DNA of 64,000 bases from NCBI RefSeq assembly GCF_029887875.1, contig NZ_JARXRM010000025.1, positions 124,001 to 188,000 of the forward strand. Reading direction: 5' to 3'. Origin of the DNA: Luteimonas endophytica (lineage in GTDB: Bacteria; Pseudomonadota; Gammaproteobacteria; Xanthomonadales; Xanthomonadaceae). Position numbers and translations under genes: made by a program. Positions 30,555-39,307 of the stretch are shown one piece after another. Each line of letters opens with the position of its first letter. Within the stretch, counting starts at the first letter, position 1. The notes below the pieces were generated by a model. The model ran no database searches. It was not told where the DNA came from and was given only the letters and a program-made list of their open reading frames with translations.

Positions 30555-30585
30555 GCCCCGCTCCGCATCCCCCGCGGAGCGGGGC
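30555..30585 (+). other. Intercistronic hairpin after the major subunit gene
   Basis: GCCCCGCTCCGC / GCGGAGCGGGGC is a perfect 12-bp stem with a 7-base loop in the 108-base gap between the fibril subunit gene and the protease gene. There is no T run. It may act as a partial terminator or an mRNA stabiliser, giving excess subunit over downstream products. Confidence 0.65.
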
Positions 30586-30607
30586 CTTCCTCCCGAAGGA
30601 GATCCGG

Positions 30608-31306
30608 ATGTTGCACAAGATCGTGGCCGGCGCATGCCTGTGGCTGGCGGCGGCGGTTGCCGGCGCCAGCGCCGCCGAGGTGCGCTTCTCCGGCGTGCTG
30701 CCCAACGGCGCGCTGTTCACCAAGCCGGTGGAAAGCATGCACGAGGCGCGCTTCCGCCACCTGGTACGCCAGCACACCGACTACAGCTGCGGCGCCGCCG
30801 CACTCGCCACCATCCTTCGCTATGCCTACCGCCTCGACGCGGACGAGGCGACCGTGATCGAGGGCATGATGGGCGTGGCCGATCCCGCCGTGGTCCAGGA
30901 GCGCGGGTTCTCGCTGCTCGACATCAAGCGCTACGTCGAATCGCTCGGCATGCGCGGGCGCGGCTACCGGGTCGACGAGGAGCGGCTGCGCAGCCTGCGC
31001 GTGCCCGCGTTGATCCTGATGGACGTGCGCGGCTTCCGCCACTTCGTGGTGCTCAAGCAGGTCGACGGCGACCTGGTCGAGGTGGCCGATCCGATCCTCG
31101 GCAACCGCAGCGTCCCGATGCCCGAATTCCTCGAGTCGTGGCCGTCCCGCGCCGTGTTCGTCGTTATCGCCAGTGATTTCGACCGGAACACGGTGCTGTT
31201 GCAGCCGGTGGCCCGGCCCAGCGCGAAGACGCTGTACGCGCGCCAGGGCCCGATCACCGACGCCGAACTGCTCGACTTCGGGTTCACGCACGCGGACCTG
31301 TTCTGA
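30608..31306 (+). CDS. fapD: FapD-like C39-family cysteine peptidase
   Basis: A 232-residue exported protein (signal peptide to ~residue 22) with a peptidase C39 domain: QHTDYSCGAAALATIL holds the oxyanion Gln and catalytic Cys61, RHFVVLK holds His145, and ADPILGN holds Asp161. In Pseudomonas the fourth gene of the fap operon encodes this protein and is needed for fibril export and processing. The start at 30608 gives a proper signal peptide. It is the strongest single family assignment in the cluster with FapF. Confidence 0.85.
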   Translation: MLHKIVAGACLWLAAAVAGASAAEVRFSGVLPNGALFTKPVESMHEARFRHLVRQHTDYSCGAAALATILRYAYRLDADEATVIEGMMGVADPAVVQERGFSLLDIKRYVESLGMRGRGYRVDEERLRSLRVPALILMDVRGFRHFVVLKQVDGDLVEVADPILGNRSVPMPEFLESWPSRAVFVVIASDFDRNTVLLQPVARPSAKTLYARQGPITDAELLDFGFTHADLF

Positions 31307-31317
31307 AGGAGCGAAAG

Positions 31318-32085
31318 ATGGACATCACCCGAACACTTCGACTGCTGCCGGTGCTGCTCGCCGGGCTGGCGGCGGTCCCCGCCTGGGGTCAGAGCACGCC
31401 GCAAGGGCCCGCGCCCCGCGGCCTGACCGAGATCCCCGATGCCGAGCTCGGCGCCATGCGCGGCCGCTATACCGTCGGCAACGACGCCGTGCTCTGGTTC
31501 GGCGTGTCGATGGTCTCGACCTGGCAGACCCAGGCCGGGCAGACCCTGCAGGGCCAGCTCAACGTCGGCTTCGACTTCAGCAAGGGCAAGCCCAGCGTGA
31601 GCTTCATGCCGAGCGTCAGCATCACCGCGGCCGACGCGCCGCTCTCGGCGCCGCAGGGCCAGCGCAGCGTCGACACCGCCGGCCTGGACAACGTCTCCGG
31701 CCTGGTCCAGGGCGTGCAGGTGGCCGGCGACGGCAACGCCGCACGCAACCTCACCACCCTGACCGTGCGCGACGGCGAGGCGCCGTCGGGCGGGCTCGAG
31801 GTCGGCAGCGCGCAGGCGTCCGCCACCGGCGCCGGGATGAGCGCCAGCGCCGGCTTCGACGGCAGTGCCGCGCAGGTGCTGCTGCAGGTCGACGGCCACG
31901 GCATTGCCCGCCAGTGGATCCGCCCCGGCAGCCTCGGCCAGAGCGTCGCCCTGACCGGCGACGGCCAGGCGGTCAGCAACCAGCTGCACATGGAACTGGT
32001 GCGGCAGTCGCTGCCGGCCAGCGCCGCGCTCGACCAGGGCGTGGCCCAGGCGATCTCGCTCACCCGCGGGCTCGGCGGCATCTGA
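31318..32085 (+). CDS. fapE: FapE-like secreted protein
   Basis: A 255-residue protein with a signal peptide (to ~residue 25, AVPAWGQ), followed by PDAELGAMRGRYTVGNDAVLWFGVSM, which resembles FapE proteins. A segment around residues 125-150 (VQGVQVAGDGNAARNLTTLTV) looks like a single divergent copy of the amyloid repeat, so it may co-assemble in the fibre as FapE does in small amounts. It begins 11 bases after the C39 peptidase gene. Confidence 0.6.
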   Translation: MDITRTLRLLPVLLAGLAAVPAWGQSTPQGPAPRGLTEIPDAELGAMRGRYTVGNDAVLWFGVSMVSTWQTQAGQTLQGQLNVGFDFSKGKPSVSFMPSVSITAADAPLSAPQGQRSVDTAGLDNVSGLVQGVQVAGDGNAARNLTTLTVRDGEAPSGGLEVGSAQASATGAGMSASAGFDGSAAQVLLQVDGHGIARQWIRPGSLGQSVALTGDGQAVSNQLHMELVRQSLPASAALDQGVAQAISLTRGLGGI

Positions 32086-32098
32086 CCGGCCCATCCCG

Positions 32099-33505
32099 AT
32101 GACCGTCCAGGAGCTCCGCTTGAAAAGGACCCCGCTCGCCCGGCCGCGACTGCTGGCCACCGCACTCTCCCTGGTACTGTGCGGCACCGCCGCCGCCCAG
32201 GATCCGGCCACGCCGAGCCCGGCCGAATACAAGGAAATGGGCGAGCTGATGCAGGAGCTGGCCGCGCTCAAGGCCAGCTACGCCCAGGAGGTGCGGCGCC
32301 TGCGCGAACTGGACATGCGCATGCAGGCGCTGCAGGCGCGGGTCAGCGGCCGGGTCGCGCCCGAGGGCGTGGCCGCGGACACGGCGGTCGCCGTCGGGCC
32401 GGCAGCGGCACCCTCCCCCGCACCGGCGCCGACGCCTGCGACCCCAGCCCAGCTGGACGCCGCGGCGCCCCCGTCCCCGTCGCCGCCGCCGCAGGAGGGC
32501 TACGCCAGCAGCGCCGAGGACGCCCAGCGCGCGCAGGAGGAGGAAAGCCGCAGCGTCGCCGACGTCAAGCAGCAGAACCAGGCGCTGTTCAACCAGCGGT
32601 TGATCCTGGAGAACAGCGTCAGCTACAACCGCTACGATCGCAAGCAGCTCACCCTCAACGGCTTCCTGGCGCTGGACGCGATCTTCCTGGGCAACATCGC
32701 CATCGAGAACGTCGAGTCGGACACGCTGAACTACAACTTCGCCGCGCGCTGGGGGCTGAGCCCGCGGCTGACCCTGAACCTGGACGTGCCCTACATCGCC
32801 CGCAAGACCGTGTACCAGAAGGGCGGCGCCGGCGGTGCGGCGGCCTCGATCGCCCAGGAGCAGACCACCGGCACCGGCCTGGGCGACGTGTCGGCCAGCG
32901 CCAACTACAAGCTGTTCGGCGAGCGCGGCTTCCTGCCCGAGACCGTGCTCAACTTCGGCGTCACCGCACCCACCGGGCGCGAGCCGTACGGGATCCCGTG
33001 GGAAGTGCTCGAGCGCGACGAGGACGACTTCATCCGCTTCGCGGTGCCCGAGGAGCAGCCCACCGGCAACGGCGTGTGGCAGGCCACCGTGGGGCTGTCG
33101 GCGGTCAAGACCACCGACCCGGCGATCCTGTTCGGCAACATCGGCTACGTGCATTCGTTCGCCGGCGAGTTCGACGACCTCGACAACAACCCGGCCACCA
33201 CCAACCCGGGCGAGGTGAAGCTGGGCCGCGCGTTCTACTTCGGCGCCGGCGTCGCCTTCGCCTTCAACGAGCGCACCAGCCTGAGCATCTCGCTCAGCGA
33301 CCGGCTCAACGCGCGCGCCCGCACCCGCTACGAGAACGCCGACTGGATCAAGGTGATCGGCAGCGACGCCAACGCCGCGACCTTCAATCTCGGCGTGACC
33401 CACGCGCTCAACGCCGACACCACCGTGGTCGGGCTGCTCGGCATCGGCCTGACCCCGGACGCGCCGGACTTCAACCTGACCTTCAAGGTGCCCTACATGC
33501 TGTGA
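32099..33505 (+). CDS. fapF: FapF-like outer-membrane amyloid secretion channel
   Basis: A 468-residue protein. It has a signal peptide (cut near AAAQ), an N-terminal coiled coil (~45-85: LMQELAALKASYAQEVRRLRELDMRMQALQARV), a Pro/Ala linker (~100-140), a helical plug segment, then a ~300-residue beta-barrel with alternating strands ending in FNLTFKVPYML with a hydrophobic C-terminus. FapF has exactly this coiled coil plus plugged trimeric barrel design and exports FapB/FapC. It is the last gene of the operon. Confidence 0.8.
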   Translation: MTVQELRLKRTPLARPRLLATALSLVLCGTAAAQDPATPSPAEYKEMGELMQELAALKASYAQEVRRLRELDMRMQALQARVSGRVAPEGVAADTAVAVGPAAAPSPAPAPTPATPAQLDAAAPPSPSPPPQEGYASSAEDAQRAQEEESRSVADVKQQNQALFNQRLILENSVSYNRYDRKQLTLNGFLALDAIFLGNIAIENVESDTLNYNFAARWGLSPRLTLNLDVPYIARKTVYQKGGAGGAAASIAQEQTTGTGLGDVSASANYKLFGERGFLPETVLNFGVTAPTGREPYGIPWEVLERDEDDFIRFAVPEEQPTGNGVWQATVGLSAVKTTDPAILFGNIGYVHSFAGEFDDLDNNPATTNPGEVKLGRAFYFGAGVAFAFNERTSLSISLSDRLNARARTRYENADWIKVIGSDANAATFNLGVTHALNADTTVVGLLGIGLTPDAPDFNLTFKVPYML

Positions 33506-33527
33506 GGGCGGGCGCGCCGCGCCGGCT

Positions 33528-34853
33528 TCAACGCAGTTCCGACAGGGCCAGGCTGTGCTTGCGGCAGAGCCGGTAGACGGTGACCCGCGAGACCCGCAGT
33601 CGCCGCGCGCTGGCGCTGACGTTGTAGCCGGTCTCGCGCAACACCGCCAGCACCGCCTCGCGCTCGGCCTGTTCTCGCTTCTGGTCGAGCCCGGCGCCGC
33701 CGGCGCGGCCGTCGCCCAGGTGCAGGTCGGCCGGCCCGATCAGCGCCTGCTCGGCGATCACCGCGGCGCGGCGCACCCGGTTGAGCAGTTCGCGCACGTT
33801 GCCTGGCCAGCGGTGCGCGCGCAGCGCCTGGCGGGCGGCGGCGCTGAAGCCGCGCGCCGTCACCGCGTGCTGTTCGCGGAACTCCTCCAGGAACCGCCGC
33901 GCCAGCAGCTCCACGTCCTCGCCGCGGTCGCGCAGCGGCGGCATCGCCAGGCGCAGCACGTCGAGGCGGTAGTACAGGTCCTCGCGGAACCGCCCCTCGG
34001 CCACCGCCTTTTCCAGGTCGACGTGAGTCGCGGCCAGCACCCGAACGTCGATGCGCAGCGAGCGGCTGTTGCCGATCCGCTCCAGGGTGCCTTCCTGCAG
34101 CACCCGCAGCAGGTTGGTCTGCGCGTCCATCGGCAGGTCGCCGATCTCGTCGAGGAACACGGTGCCGTTGTCGGCGGACTCGAACAGGCCGATCCGGCGC
34201 GCGCTGGCGCCGGTGAAGGCGCCGCGCTCGTGTCCGAACAGCTCGGCGTGGACCAGGCTCGGCGGCAGCGCGCCGCAGTTGACGGCGACGAACGGACCGC
34301 GGTGGCGCGAGGAGCGCTCGTGCAGGGCGCGCGCCGCCAGCTCCTTGCCGGTGCCGGTCTCGCCGGTGATCAGCACCGGCAGGTCGACCCGCGAGTAGCG
34401 GTGCACGGTGGCGTGCACCTCCAGCATCGGCGGGCTCTGGCCGACCAGCCCGGTGGCCTCCACCGGCGCCAGCCCGGTCTGGTCGAACGCCGCCAGCGCC
34501 TGGCCCAGCTGGCGGGTGTTGAGCGGCGCCACCAGGCGTTCCCCGCAGGCGCTGAGGATCCGCCGCACCGCGGCGTCGTCGTCGGGAGTGCGCTCCGAGG
34601 TGAGCGCCAGCAGCGGCAGGTCGGCATGGTCGTTGACCTGCCGCTCCAGCGCCTCCAGGCTTTCGGCCACGCCGCAGCGCAGGTCCACCAGGCCGACCAC
34701 CTGGTCCTCGCCGCGCATCCCCACCCGCACGTCGCGGGCCGGATCGGCGATGCGCAGGCGCCACCCGGCCGCCGAGAGCAGGTCCCGCTCGCGCTGCGAC
34801 GGGTGCCCGAACCAGATCACGCAATGCGGACTGAAATTGGGAACGGCTGCCAT
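33528..34853 (-). CDS. Sigma-54-dependent transcriptional activator (VpsR/FleQ-like) next to the amyloid operon
   Basis: A 441-residue enhancer-binding protein. Residues ~10-125 resemble a receiver domain (VVGLVDLRCG at the usual phospho-site strand). The AAA+ domain has Walker A GETGTGKE, the sigma-54 contact motif GAFTGA, Walker B GTVFLDEIGDLP and RFREDLYYRLDVLRL. The Fis-type HTH at the C-terminus reads YNVSASARRLRVSRVTVYRLCRK. It is convergent with the amyloid operon, 22 bases apart. The operon has a -24/-12 promoter, so this is the obvious activator; FleQ plays a related role for Pseudomonas fap. The ATG at 34853 is preferred over one 12 codons upstream in Pro/Arg-rich sequence. Confidence 0.87.
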   Translation of the reverse strand: MAAVPNFSPHCVIWFGHPSQRERDLLSAAGWRLRIADPARDVRVGMRGEDQVVGLVDLRCGVAESLEALERQVNDHADLPLLALTSERTPDDDAAVRRILSACGERLVAPLNTRQLGQALAAFDQTGLAPVEATGLVGQSPPMLEVHATVHRYSRVDLPVLITGETGTGKELAARALHERSSRHRGPFVAVNCGALPPSLVHAELFGHERGAFTGASARRIGLFESADNGTVFLDEIGDLPMDAQTNLLRVLQEGTLERIGNSRSLRIDVRVLAATHVDLEKAVAEGRFREDLYYRLDVLRLAMPPLRDRGEDVELLARRFLEEFREQHAVTARGFSAAARQALRAHRWPGNVRELLNRVRRAAVIAEQALIGPADLHLGDGRAGGAGLDQKREQAEREAVLAVLRETGYNVSASARRLRVSRVTVYRLCRKHSLALSELR

Positions 34854-35339
34854 CTTCACGCCCCCCGTGCGGGCCGCCGGGGGCGGCACAGGGCAGGCCG
34901 CCGGTCGCCGGCGACCGGGAGTATCGACCGGGCGGATGACGGGGCGATGTCCGGCGGGCGAACCGCCCTCCGGGCGGGCGCCGTCACGCGCCGCCCGCCG
35001 CCGCCATCAGCGCGGGCCGGGCTGGGCATCGACACGGGCGCTTCGGGCCCGGGCGTGGAGCGCGGCGAATCGCGCCGGAACGGCTCCGGCGCGGCCGGGA
35101 CGGGCCCGGCGAAGGTTCGGTTCGGCCAGCATCACGTATTTCCCCCGTACTTCGCCCCCGGAGACCCGGGGGTGTGGCGACTGGTATCGAACAACAACGC
35201 GGACCCGGCCGCGGTCCGGCCAATCCGCGCTCCGGCACTGCGAACGGCAGCCGTTTCGCCGCGGCGCCGCGGGCCGTCGGCCGCGTTCGGCAGGCCGCCG
35301 TCGCGGCGGCTGCGACCGCGGCGGCGTACCCTTGGGCGG
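34854..35339. other. Intergenic region between divergent genes
   Basis: These 486 bases hold no convincing gene. Seen inside is a short perfect stem CCCCCGG-AGAC-CCGGGGG at 35155-35172. The promoters of the sigma-54 activator (leftward) and the radical-SAM gene (rightward) must lie here, but I could not place them. Confidence 0.5.
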
Positions 35340-36446
35340 ATGCGCGAAGACGACAAGCTGCGGCTGCCGGCGAGCGCCGCGACCCGGGGCCGCGGCGCGG
35401 CCTCCTACGTGGCCGGCCGCTACGAGACCCGCGCGGTGGCCGCCGAGGACGATGGCTGGGACACCCTGGCAGGCATCGTCGAGGCGGCGCAGGCCAGCCA
35501 CCCCGCCACCACCGTCACCGAGGAGCGCGCGCGCAGCATCGTCAGCCGCAACGACTCGCCGGACGTCGGTTTCAGCCAGTCGGTCAATCCTTACCGCGGC
35601 TGCGAACACGGCTGCGTGTACTGCTTCGCGCGGCCGTCGCATGCCTATCTGGACCTCTCGCCGGGGCTCGACTTCGAAACCCGGCTCTACGCCAAGACCA
35701 ACGCCGCCGAGCGCCTGCGCGCAGAGCTCGCCAGGCCTTCCTACCGCTGCTCGCCGATCGCGTTGGGCATCAACACCGATGCCTACCAGCCGGTCGAGCG
35801 CCGCCACCTGATCACCCGCGAACTGCTGCAGGTGCTGGCCGAATGCCGGCATCCGGTCAGCCTGGTGACCAAGAGCGCGCTGGTGCTGCGCGATCTCGAC
35901 CTGCTGGCGCCGATGGCGGCGCAGCGCCTGGTCACCGTCCACCTCTCGATCACCACCCTCGACAACCGGCTCTCGGCACGGATGGAACCGCGCGCGGCAG
36001 CGCCGCACACCCGGCTCAAGGTCGTGCGCGAACTGGCCGCCGCCGGAGTGCCGGTGGGCGTGCTGGTGGCGCCGGTGGTGCCGGCGATCACCGACAGCGA
36101 GCTGGAGGCGATCCTGGCCGCGGCGCGCGAACACGGCGCCGCTGCCGCCGGCTACGTGATGCTGAGGCTGCCGCACGAGCTCAAACAGATCTGGCGCGAG
36201 TGGCTGGAACTGCACTACCCGGAGCGGGCCGCGCACGTGATGAGCCTGATCCGGCAGATGCGCGGCGGCCGCGACTACGACAGCGGCTTCGGCACGCGCA
36301 TGCGCGGCGAGGGGCCGTTCGCGGCGCTGATCGCCGCGCGCTTCGCCCGCGCCCACCGCAGGCTGGGATTCGGCCGCCTGCCGCCGCTGGACGACGGCCT
36401 GTTCGTCGCGCCGCGCGCGCATTCGCCGCAGGGCCAGCTGTTCTGA
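35340..36446 (+). CDS. Radical SAM protein, PA0069 family (SplB-like)
   Basis: A 368-residue protein with the radical-SAM cluster motif CEHGCVYCFARPSHAY (Cys-x3-Cys-x2-Cys) at residue ~90. It is preceded by NDSPDVGFSQSVNPYRG and followed by NTDAYQPVERRHLITRELLQVL, all typical of the PA0069 family related to spore photoproduct lyase. The chemical function of the family is not established; DNA repair has been proposed from its SplB similarity. The ATG at 35340 is chosen because the frame upstream is antisense to the sigma-54 activator. Confidence 0.88.
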   Translation: MREDDKLRLPASAATRGRGAASYVAGRYETRAVAAEDDGWDTLAGIVEAAQASHPATTVTEERARSIVSRNDSPDVGFSQSVNPYRGCEHGCVYCFARPSHAYLDLSPGLDFETRLYAKTNAAERLRAELARPSYRCSPIALGINTDAYQPVERRHLITRELLQVLAECRHPVSLVTKSALVLRDLDLLAPMAAQRLVTVHLSITTLDNRLSARMEPRAAAPHTRLKVVRELAAAGVPVGVLVAPVVPAITDSELEAILAAAREHGAAAAGYVMLRLPHELKQIWREWLELHYPERAAHVMSLIRQMRGGRDYDSGFGTRMRGEGPFAALIAARFARAHRRLGFGRLPPLDDGLFVAPRAHSPQGQLF

Positions 36447-36524
36447 GCGGCGCGATTTAGCCGCGATACATCCCACCGACCCCGCAGTCTCGCTAGACTG
36501 CGCGCGTACCGTCCGGATCGCGCG

Positions 36525-37292
36525 ATGCCCCCCGACCCCGCCGCCGCACCGCCCTCTGGCGACGCCGCCCACCGGCCGCCCGAGGTCGAGCGCGCGCTGC
36601 AGTTGCTGCGACGGCAGCAGGAAGTGCTGGCGCATGGCATTTCGCACGACCTGCGCGCGCCGCTGCGCGCGATCGCCGGCTACGCCCAGATCCTCGGCGC
36701 GAGCCACTCCGACGGCCTGGATCCGCGCGGGCGCGAGTATCTGGATCGCATCGGCGAGGCCGCCGCGCGCATGGAGGGGCTGATCGAAGGCCTGCTGGCG
36801 CTGTCGCATGCGGCGCGGGCGCCGCTGCGCGAGGGAGAGGTCGACGTCAGCCTGCTCGCCGAGTGGAGCATCGCCGAGCTGCAGGACGCCGAGCCCGGCC
36901 GCGCCGCCGAAATCGGCGTGCAGCCGCAGTTGTCCGCCTGGGGCGACGAGCGCCTGCTCAAGCAGCTGTTCGAGCGGCTGCTGCACAACGCGTGGAAGTT
37001 CTCGGCCGGGCGCGAGCGGGTGCGCATCGAGGTGCGCGGCGAGCGTCGCGACGGGCGCACCCTGGTCTCGGTGATCGACCACGGCAGCGGCTTCGACATG
37101 CGCTATGCTGACCGCATGTTCGAACCTTTCCAGCGCCTGCACGGACCGGAACAGGGCGGCGGGCACGGGCTCGGGCTGGCGGTGGTGCAGTGCATCGCGG
37201 AACGCCACGATGGCCGCCTGTGGGCGGAATCGACGCCCGGCACCGGCAGCGCGTTCCACGTCGAGCTTCCGGCGCCGCGGAGTCCAGCATGA
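36525..37292 (+). CDS. Sensor-less histidine kinase
   Basis: A 255-residue cytoplasmic kinase: HisKA dimerisation/phosphoacceptor segment (ISHDLRAPLRAIAGYAQIL, His at ~residue 40) and HATPase_c domain (LLHNAWKFS, DHGSGFD, GHGLGLAVVQ). It has no membrane segment or sensory domain, unlike related bacteriophytochrome-type kinases. Its TGA overlaps the ATG of a single-domain response regulator. The signal must come from a partner protein or from an unrecognised short N-terminus. Confidence 0.88.
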   Translation: MPPDPAAAPPSGDAAHRPPEVERALQLLRRQQEVLAHGISHDLRAPLRAIAGYAQILGASHSDGLDPRGREYLDRIGEAAARMEGLIEGLLALSHAARAPLREGEVDVSLLAEWSIAELQDAEPGRAAEIGVQPQLSAWGDERLLKQLFERLLHNAWKFSAGRERVRIEVRGERRDGRTLVSVIDHGSGFDMRYADRMFEPFQRLHGPEQGGGHGLGLAVVQCIAERHDGRLWAESTPGTGSAFHVELPAPRSPA

Positions 37293-37729
37293 AGCAAAAG
37301 GAAATCCTCCTGGTCGAGGACAACCCCGACGACGTCGAGTTGACCCGCATCGCCTTCGCCGAGGCCAAGATCGCCAACACCCTGACCGTGGTGCGCGACG
37401 GTGCCGAGGCCCTGGATTTCCTGTTCACCCGCGGCGCCTACGCCAGCCGCGACCCCGACGACCTGCCGTCGATCGTGCTGCTCGATCTCAACCTGCCCAA
37501 GGTCGACGGCCGCGAGGTGCTGCAGGCGATCCGCGGCGACGCCCGCACCCGCGCGCTGCCGGTGGTGGTGCTGACCACCAGCAACGAGCCGTTCGATGTC
37601 GAGGCCAGCTATGCGCTCGGGGTCAACAGCTACATCCGCAAGCCGGTCGACTTCGAGCAGTTCGTCTGGGCGGTCAAGCAGGTCGGGCTGTACTGGCTGG
37701 TGCTCAACCAGCCGCGCGAAGGCGCCTGA
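37289..37729 (+). CDS. Single-domain response regulator (Rcp1-like)
   Basis: A 146-residue CheY-like receiver: acidic pair in LLVEDNPDDVELT, phospho-acceptor in LLDLNLPKVDG, Thr in VVLTTS and Lys in IRKPV. The extended form with LTRIAFAEAKIANTL is the Rcp1/CPH-associated type. It is coupled by a 4-base overlap to the preceding histidine kinase and has no output domain, so it probably acts by protein contact or phosphorelay. Confidence 0.9.
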   Translation: MKQKEILLVEDNPDDVELTRIAFAEAKIANTLTVVRDGAEALDFLFTRGAYASRDPDDLPSIVLLDLNLPKVDGREVLQAIRGDARTRALPVVVLTTSNEPFDVEASYALGVNSYIRKPVDFEQFVWAVKQVGLYWLVLNQPREGA

Positions 37730-37783
37730 TCCGCCGCCGCGGCAGCGCCTTCGTCCGGCGCTCCGCCGCGGTCGCCGGAGCGC

Positions 37784-38533
37784 TCACCCGCCGCAGCACT
37801 TCTTGTACTTGCGCCCGCTGCCGCAGGGGCACGGTGCGTTGCGCTCCGGCACCGCGGCGCGCTGCAGCGGCACGCGCGGGGTGAGCATCCGGATGCGGTG
37901 ATGGTGCAGGTCGGAGAGGATCCCCGGCAGCGCCAGCACGATCTCCAGACGCTCCGCGTAGGTCGGCATCTCGAAGCCGGGAACGCCGGCCAGCCCGGCG
38001 CGCACGTCCGCCGGCAGGTTCGGCGTGATCACCAGCCGGTCGATCAGCGCGAGCGCATCGACGATCCAGCTCTCCGCTTCCAGCCACGCGTCCCAGCCGG
38101 CCTCGTCCAGCTCCACCGCGCGGAAGAACCCCAGGGCCCAGTCGACGCCGATGTCGAGGCCGTCGTCGCCTTCCTCGTCCGGATCCTCCGGCAGCCACAG
38201 CAGCAGGCCCAGCCGGTCCGGCAGCGGCGCCTCGCCGTGACGTGCGCGCTGGCTGGCCAGTGCCTGGTGCGCGGCCAGCAGCGCGTCGAGTTCCCGCTCG
38301 CGCTCCGGGTCGAGCCCGCCGGGGCGGCGGCCGCCCCACACCGCCGGCTCCCAGCGCTCGGGCGGCAACTGTTCCGGCGCGACCGCCAGGGCCGACAGGA
38401 ACCCGTCCAGCATCTCCAGCCCCATCCCGCCGAACGGCACCGCGTCGCGCTCGAGCAGTTCCGACAGCCGGTCGACGCCGGCATCGTCCAGGATCGGGTG
38501 GCCGGTTCCCGGCATCGCCATCGGCGAGCTCAT
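37784..38533 (-). CDS. UPF0149/YecA-family protein with SEC-C zinc motif
   Basis: A 249-residue protein with the YgfB/YecA-type domain (LEMLDGFLSALAVAPEQLPPERWEPAVWGG) and a C-terminal SEC-C metal-binding motif CPCGSGRKYKKCC, the same zinc motif that ends SecA. Function is unknown. The ATG at 38533 overlaps the stop of the oxygenase gene upstream (ATGA), indicating co-translation; an internal ATG five residues later is possible. Confidence 0.85.
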   Translation of the reverse strand: MSSPMAMPGTGHPILDDAGVDRLSELLERDAVPFGGMGLEMLDGFLSALAVAPEQLPPERWEPAVWGGRRPGGLDPERERELDALLAAHQALASQRARHGEAPLPDRLGLLLWLPEDPDEEGDDGLDIGVDWALGFFRAVELDEAGWDAWLEAESWIVDALALIDRLVITPNLPADVRAGLAGVPGFEMPTYAERLEIVLALPGILSDLHHHRIRMLTPRVPLQRAAVPERNAPCPCGSGRKYKKCCGG

Positions 38534-39243
38534 CGCCCGAACATCCGCTCCGCGCGCTGGAACAGGATCCAGCTGGTGGCGATGAACTTGTCGCCGCCCT
38601 GCGGCCGGTTGCCGCGGTGGGTGTGGGTGAACGCGGTCGGCGCCAGCAGCAGGTCGCCGGTGCGCGGCGCGACCTTGCGCCGCTGGAACAGGAACTCGGT
38701 CTCCCCCGCGTCGAAACCGTCGTTGAGATAGACCGTCCACAGCAGGTGACGGTGGAGGGTCTCGCACTGCGGATCGCGCGGGTAAAGCTCGCAATGCCAG
38801 TACGGATACCCGCCCTCGCCCGCCCGGTACCACTGCAGGTTGATCGCGCCCGGCCGCAGGCAGGTGCGCGCCAGCTCGCCGAGCCGGCGGTCGTCCATCG
38901 CCGCGACGTCGTCGGCCTCGAGCCGGCGCAGCGCCCCGCCGGCGCCGGGCTGCTGCAGCATCAGCGGCGCGATCAGCGCCTGCGGCCAACGGCGCAGATA
39001 GGTCAGCAGACCGCCGTAGACCGCCACGTTGAGCGCCTGCTCCACGTCGGCCCAGTCGCGGTTCCCGGCCAGCGACAGGTCGCGGCTGTGCTTGAGCTCC
39101 GGGTACACTCCGCCGCCCACCTCGCCGGGACGCAGCGCCTGGCTGGCGCGGATCCGCGCGACGATCGTCGCGCAGGTCGCGGCGTCGAGCACCCCCGGGG
39201 TGACCTGGATGAAGTCGTCACGGGCGGGAGCGGTGTCGGACAT
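38530..39243 (-). CDS. 2-oxoglutarate-Fe(II) oxygenase family protein
   Basis: A 237-residue protein with a late-strand pattern of Fe(II)/2OG dioxygenases: YPYWHCELYPRD for the first His and acidic ligand, LWTVYLNDGFDAGETEFLF, and THTHRGNRP for the distal His and the Arg/Asn that hold 2-oxoglutarate. It is similar in layout to P4Hc-type hydroxylases. The substrate is unknown. It overlaps the YecA-like gene downstream. Confidence 0.8.
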   Translation of the reverse strand: MSDTAPARDDFIQVTPGVLDAATCATIVARIRASQALRPGEVGGGVYPELKHSRDLSLAGNRDWADVEQALNVAVYGGLLTYLRRWPQALIAPLMLQQPGAGGALRRLEADDVAAMDDRRLGELARTCLRPGAINLQWYRAGEGGYPYWHCELYPRDPQCETLHRHLLWTVYLNDGFDAGETEFLFQRRKVAPRTGDLLLAPTAFTHTHRGNRPQGGDKFIATSWILFQRAERMFGR

Positions 39244-39307
39244 GCGCGGCGGGCCGTTACGGGAACCGCCATCCTCTCACGGGGCCGCCGGCGCGCGCAT
39301 TCCCCGC

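Noticed and set aside
28895-31291. 798-codon open frame on the minus strand across the amyloid genes
   Set aside because: It is antisense to three genes with signal peptides and catalytic or repeat motifs, and its His/Val/Gly/Arg-rich composition is that of a GC-rich shadow frame.
33555-35339. Long N-terminal extension of the radical-SAM gene
   Set aside because: The extension is antisense to the sigma-54 activator; the family starts near the ATG at 35340.
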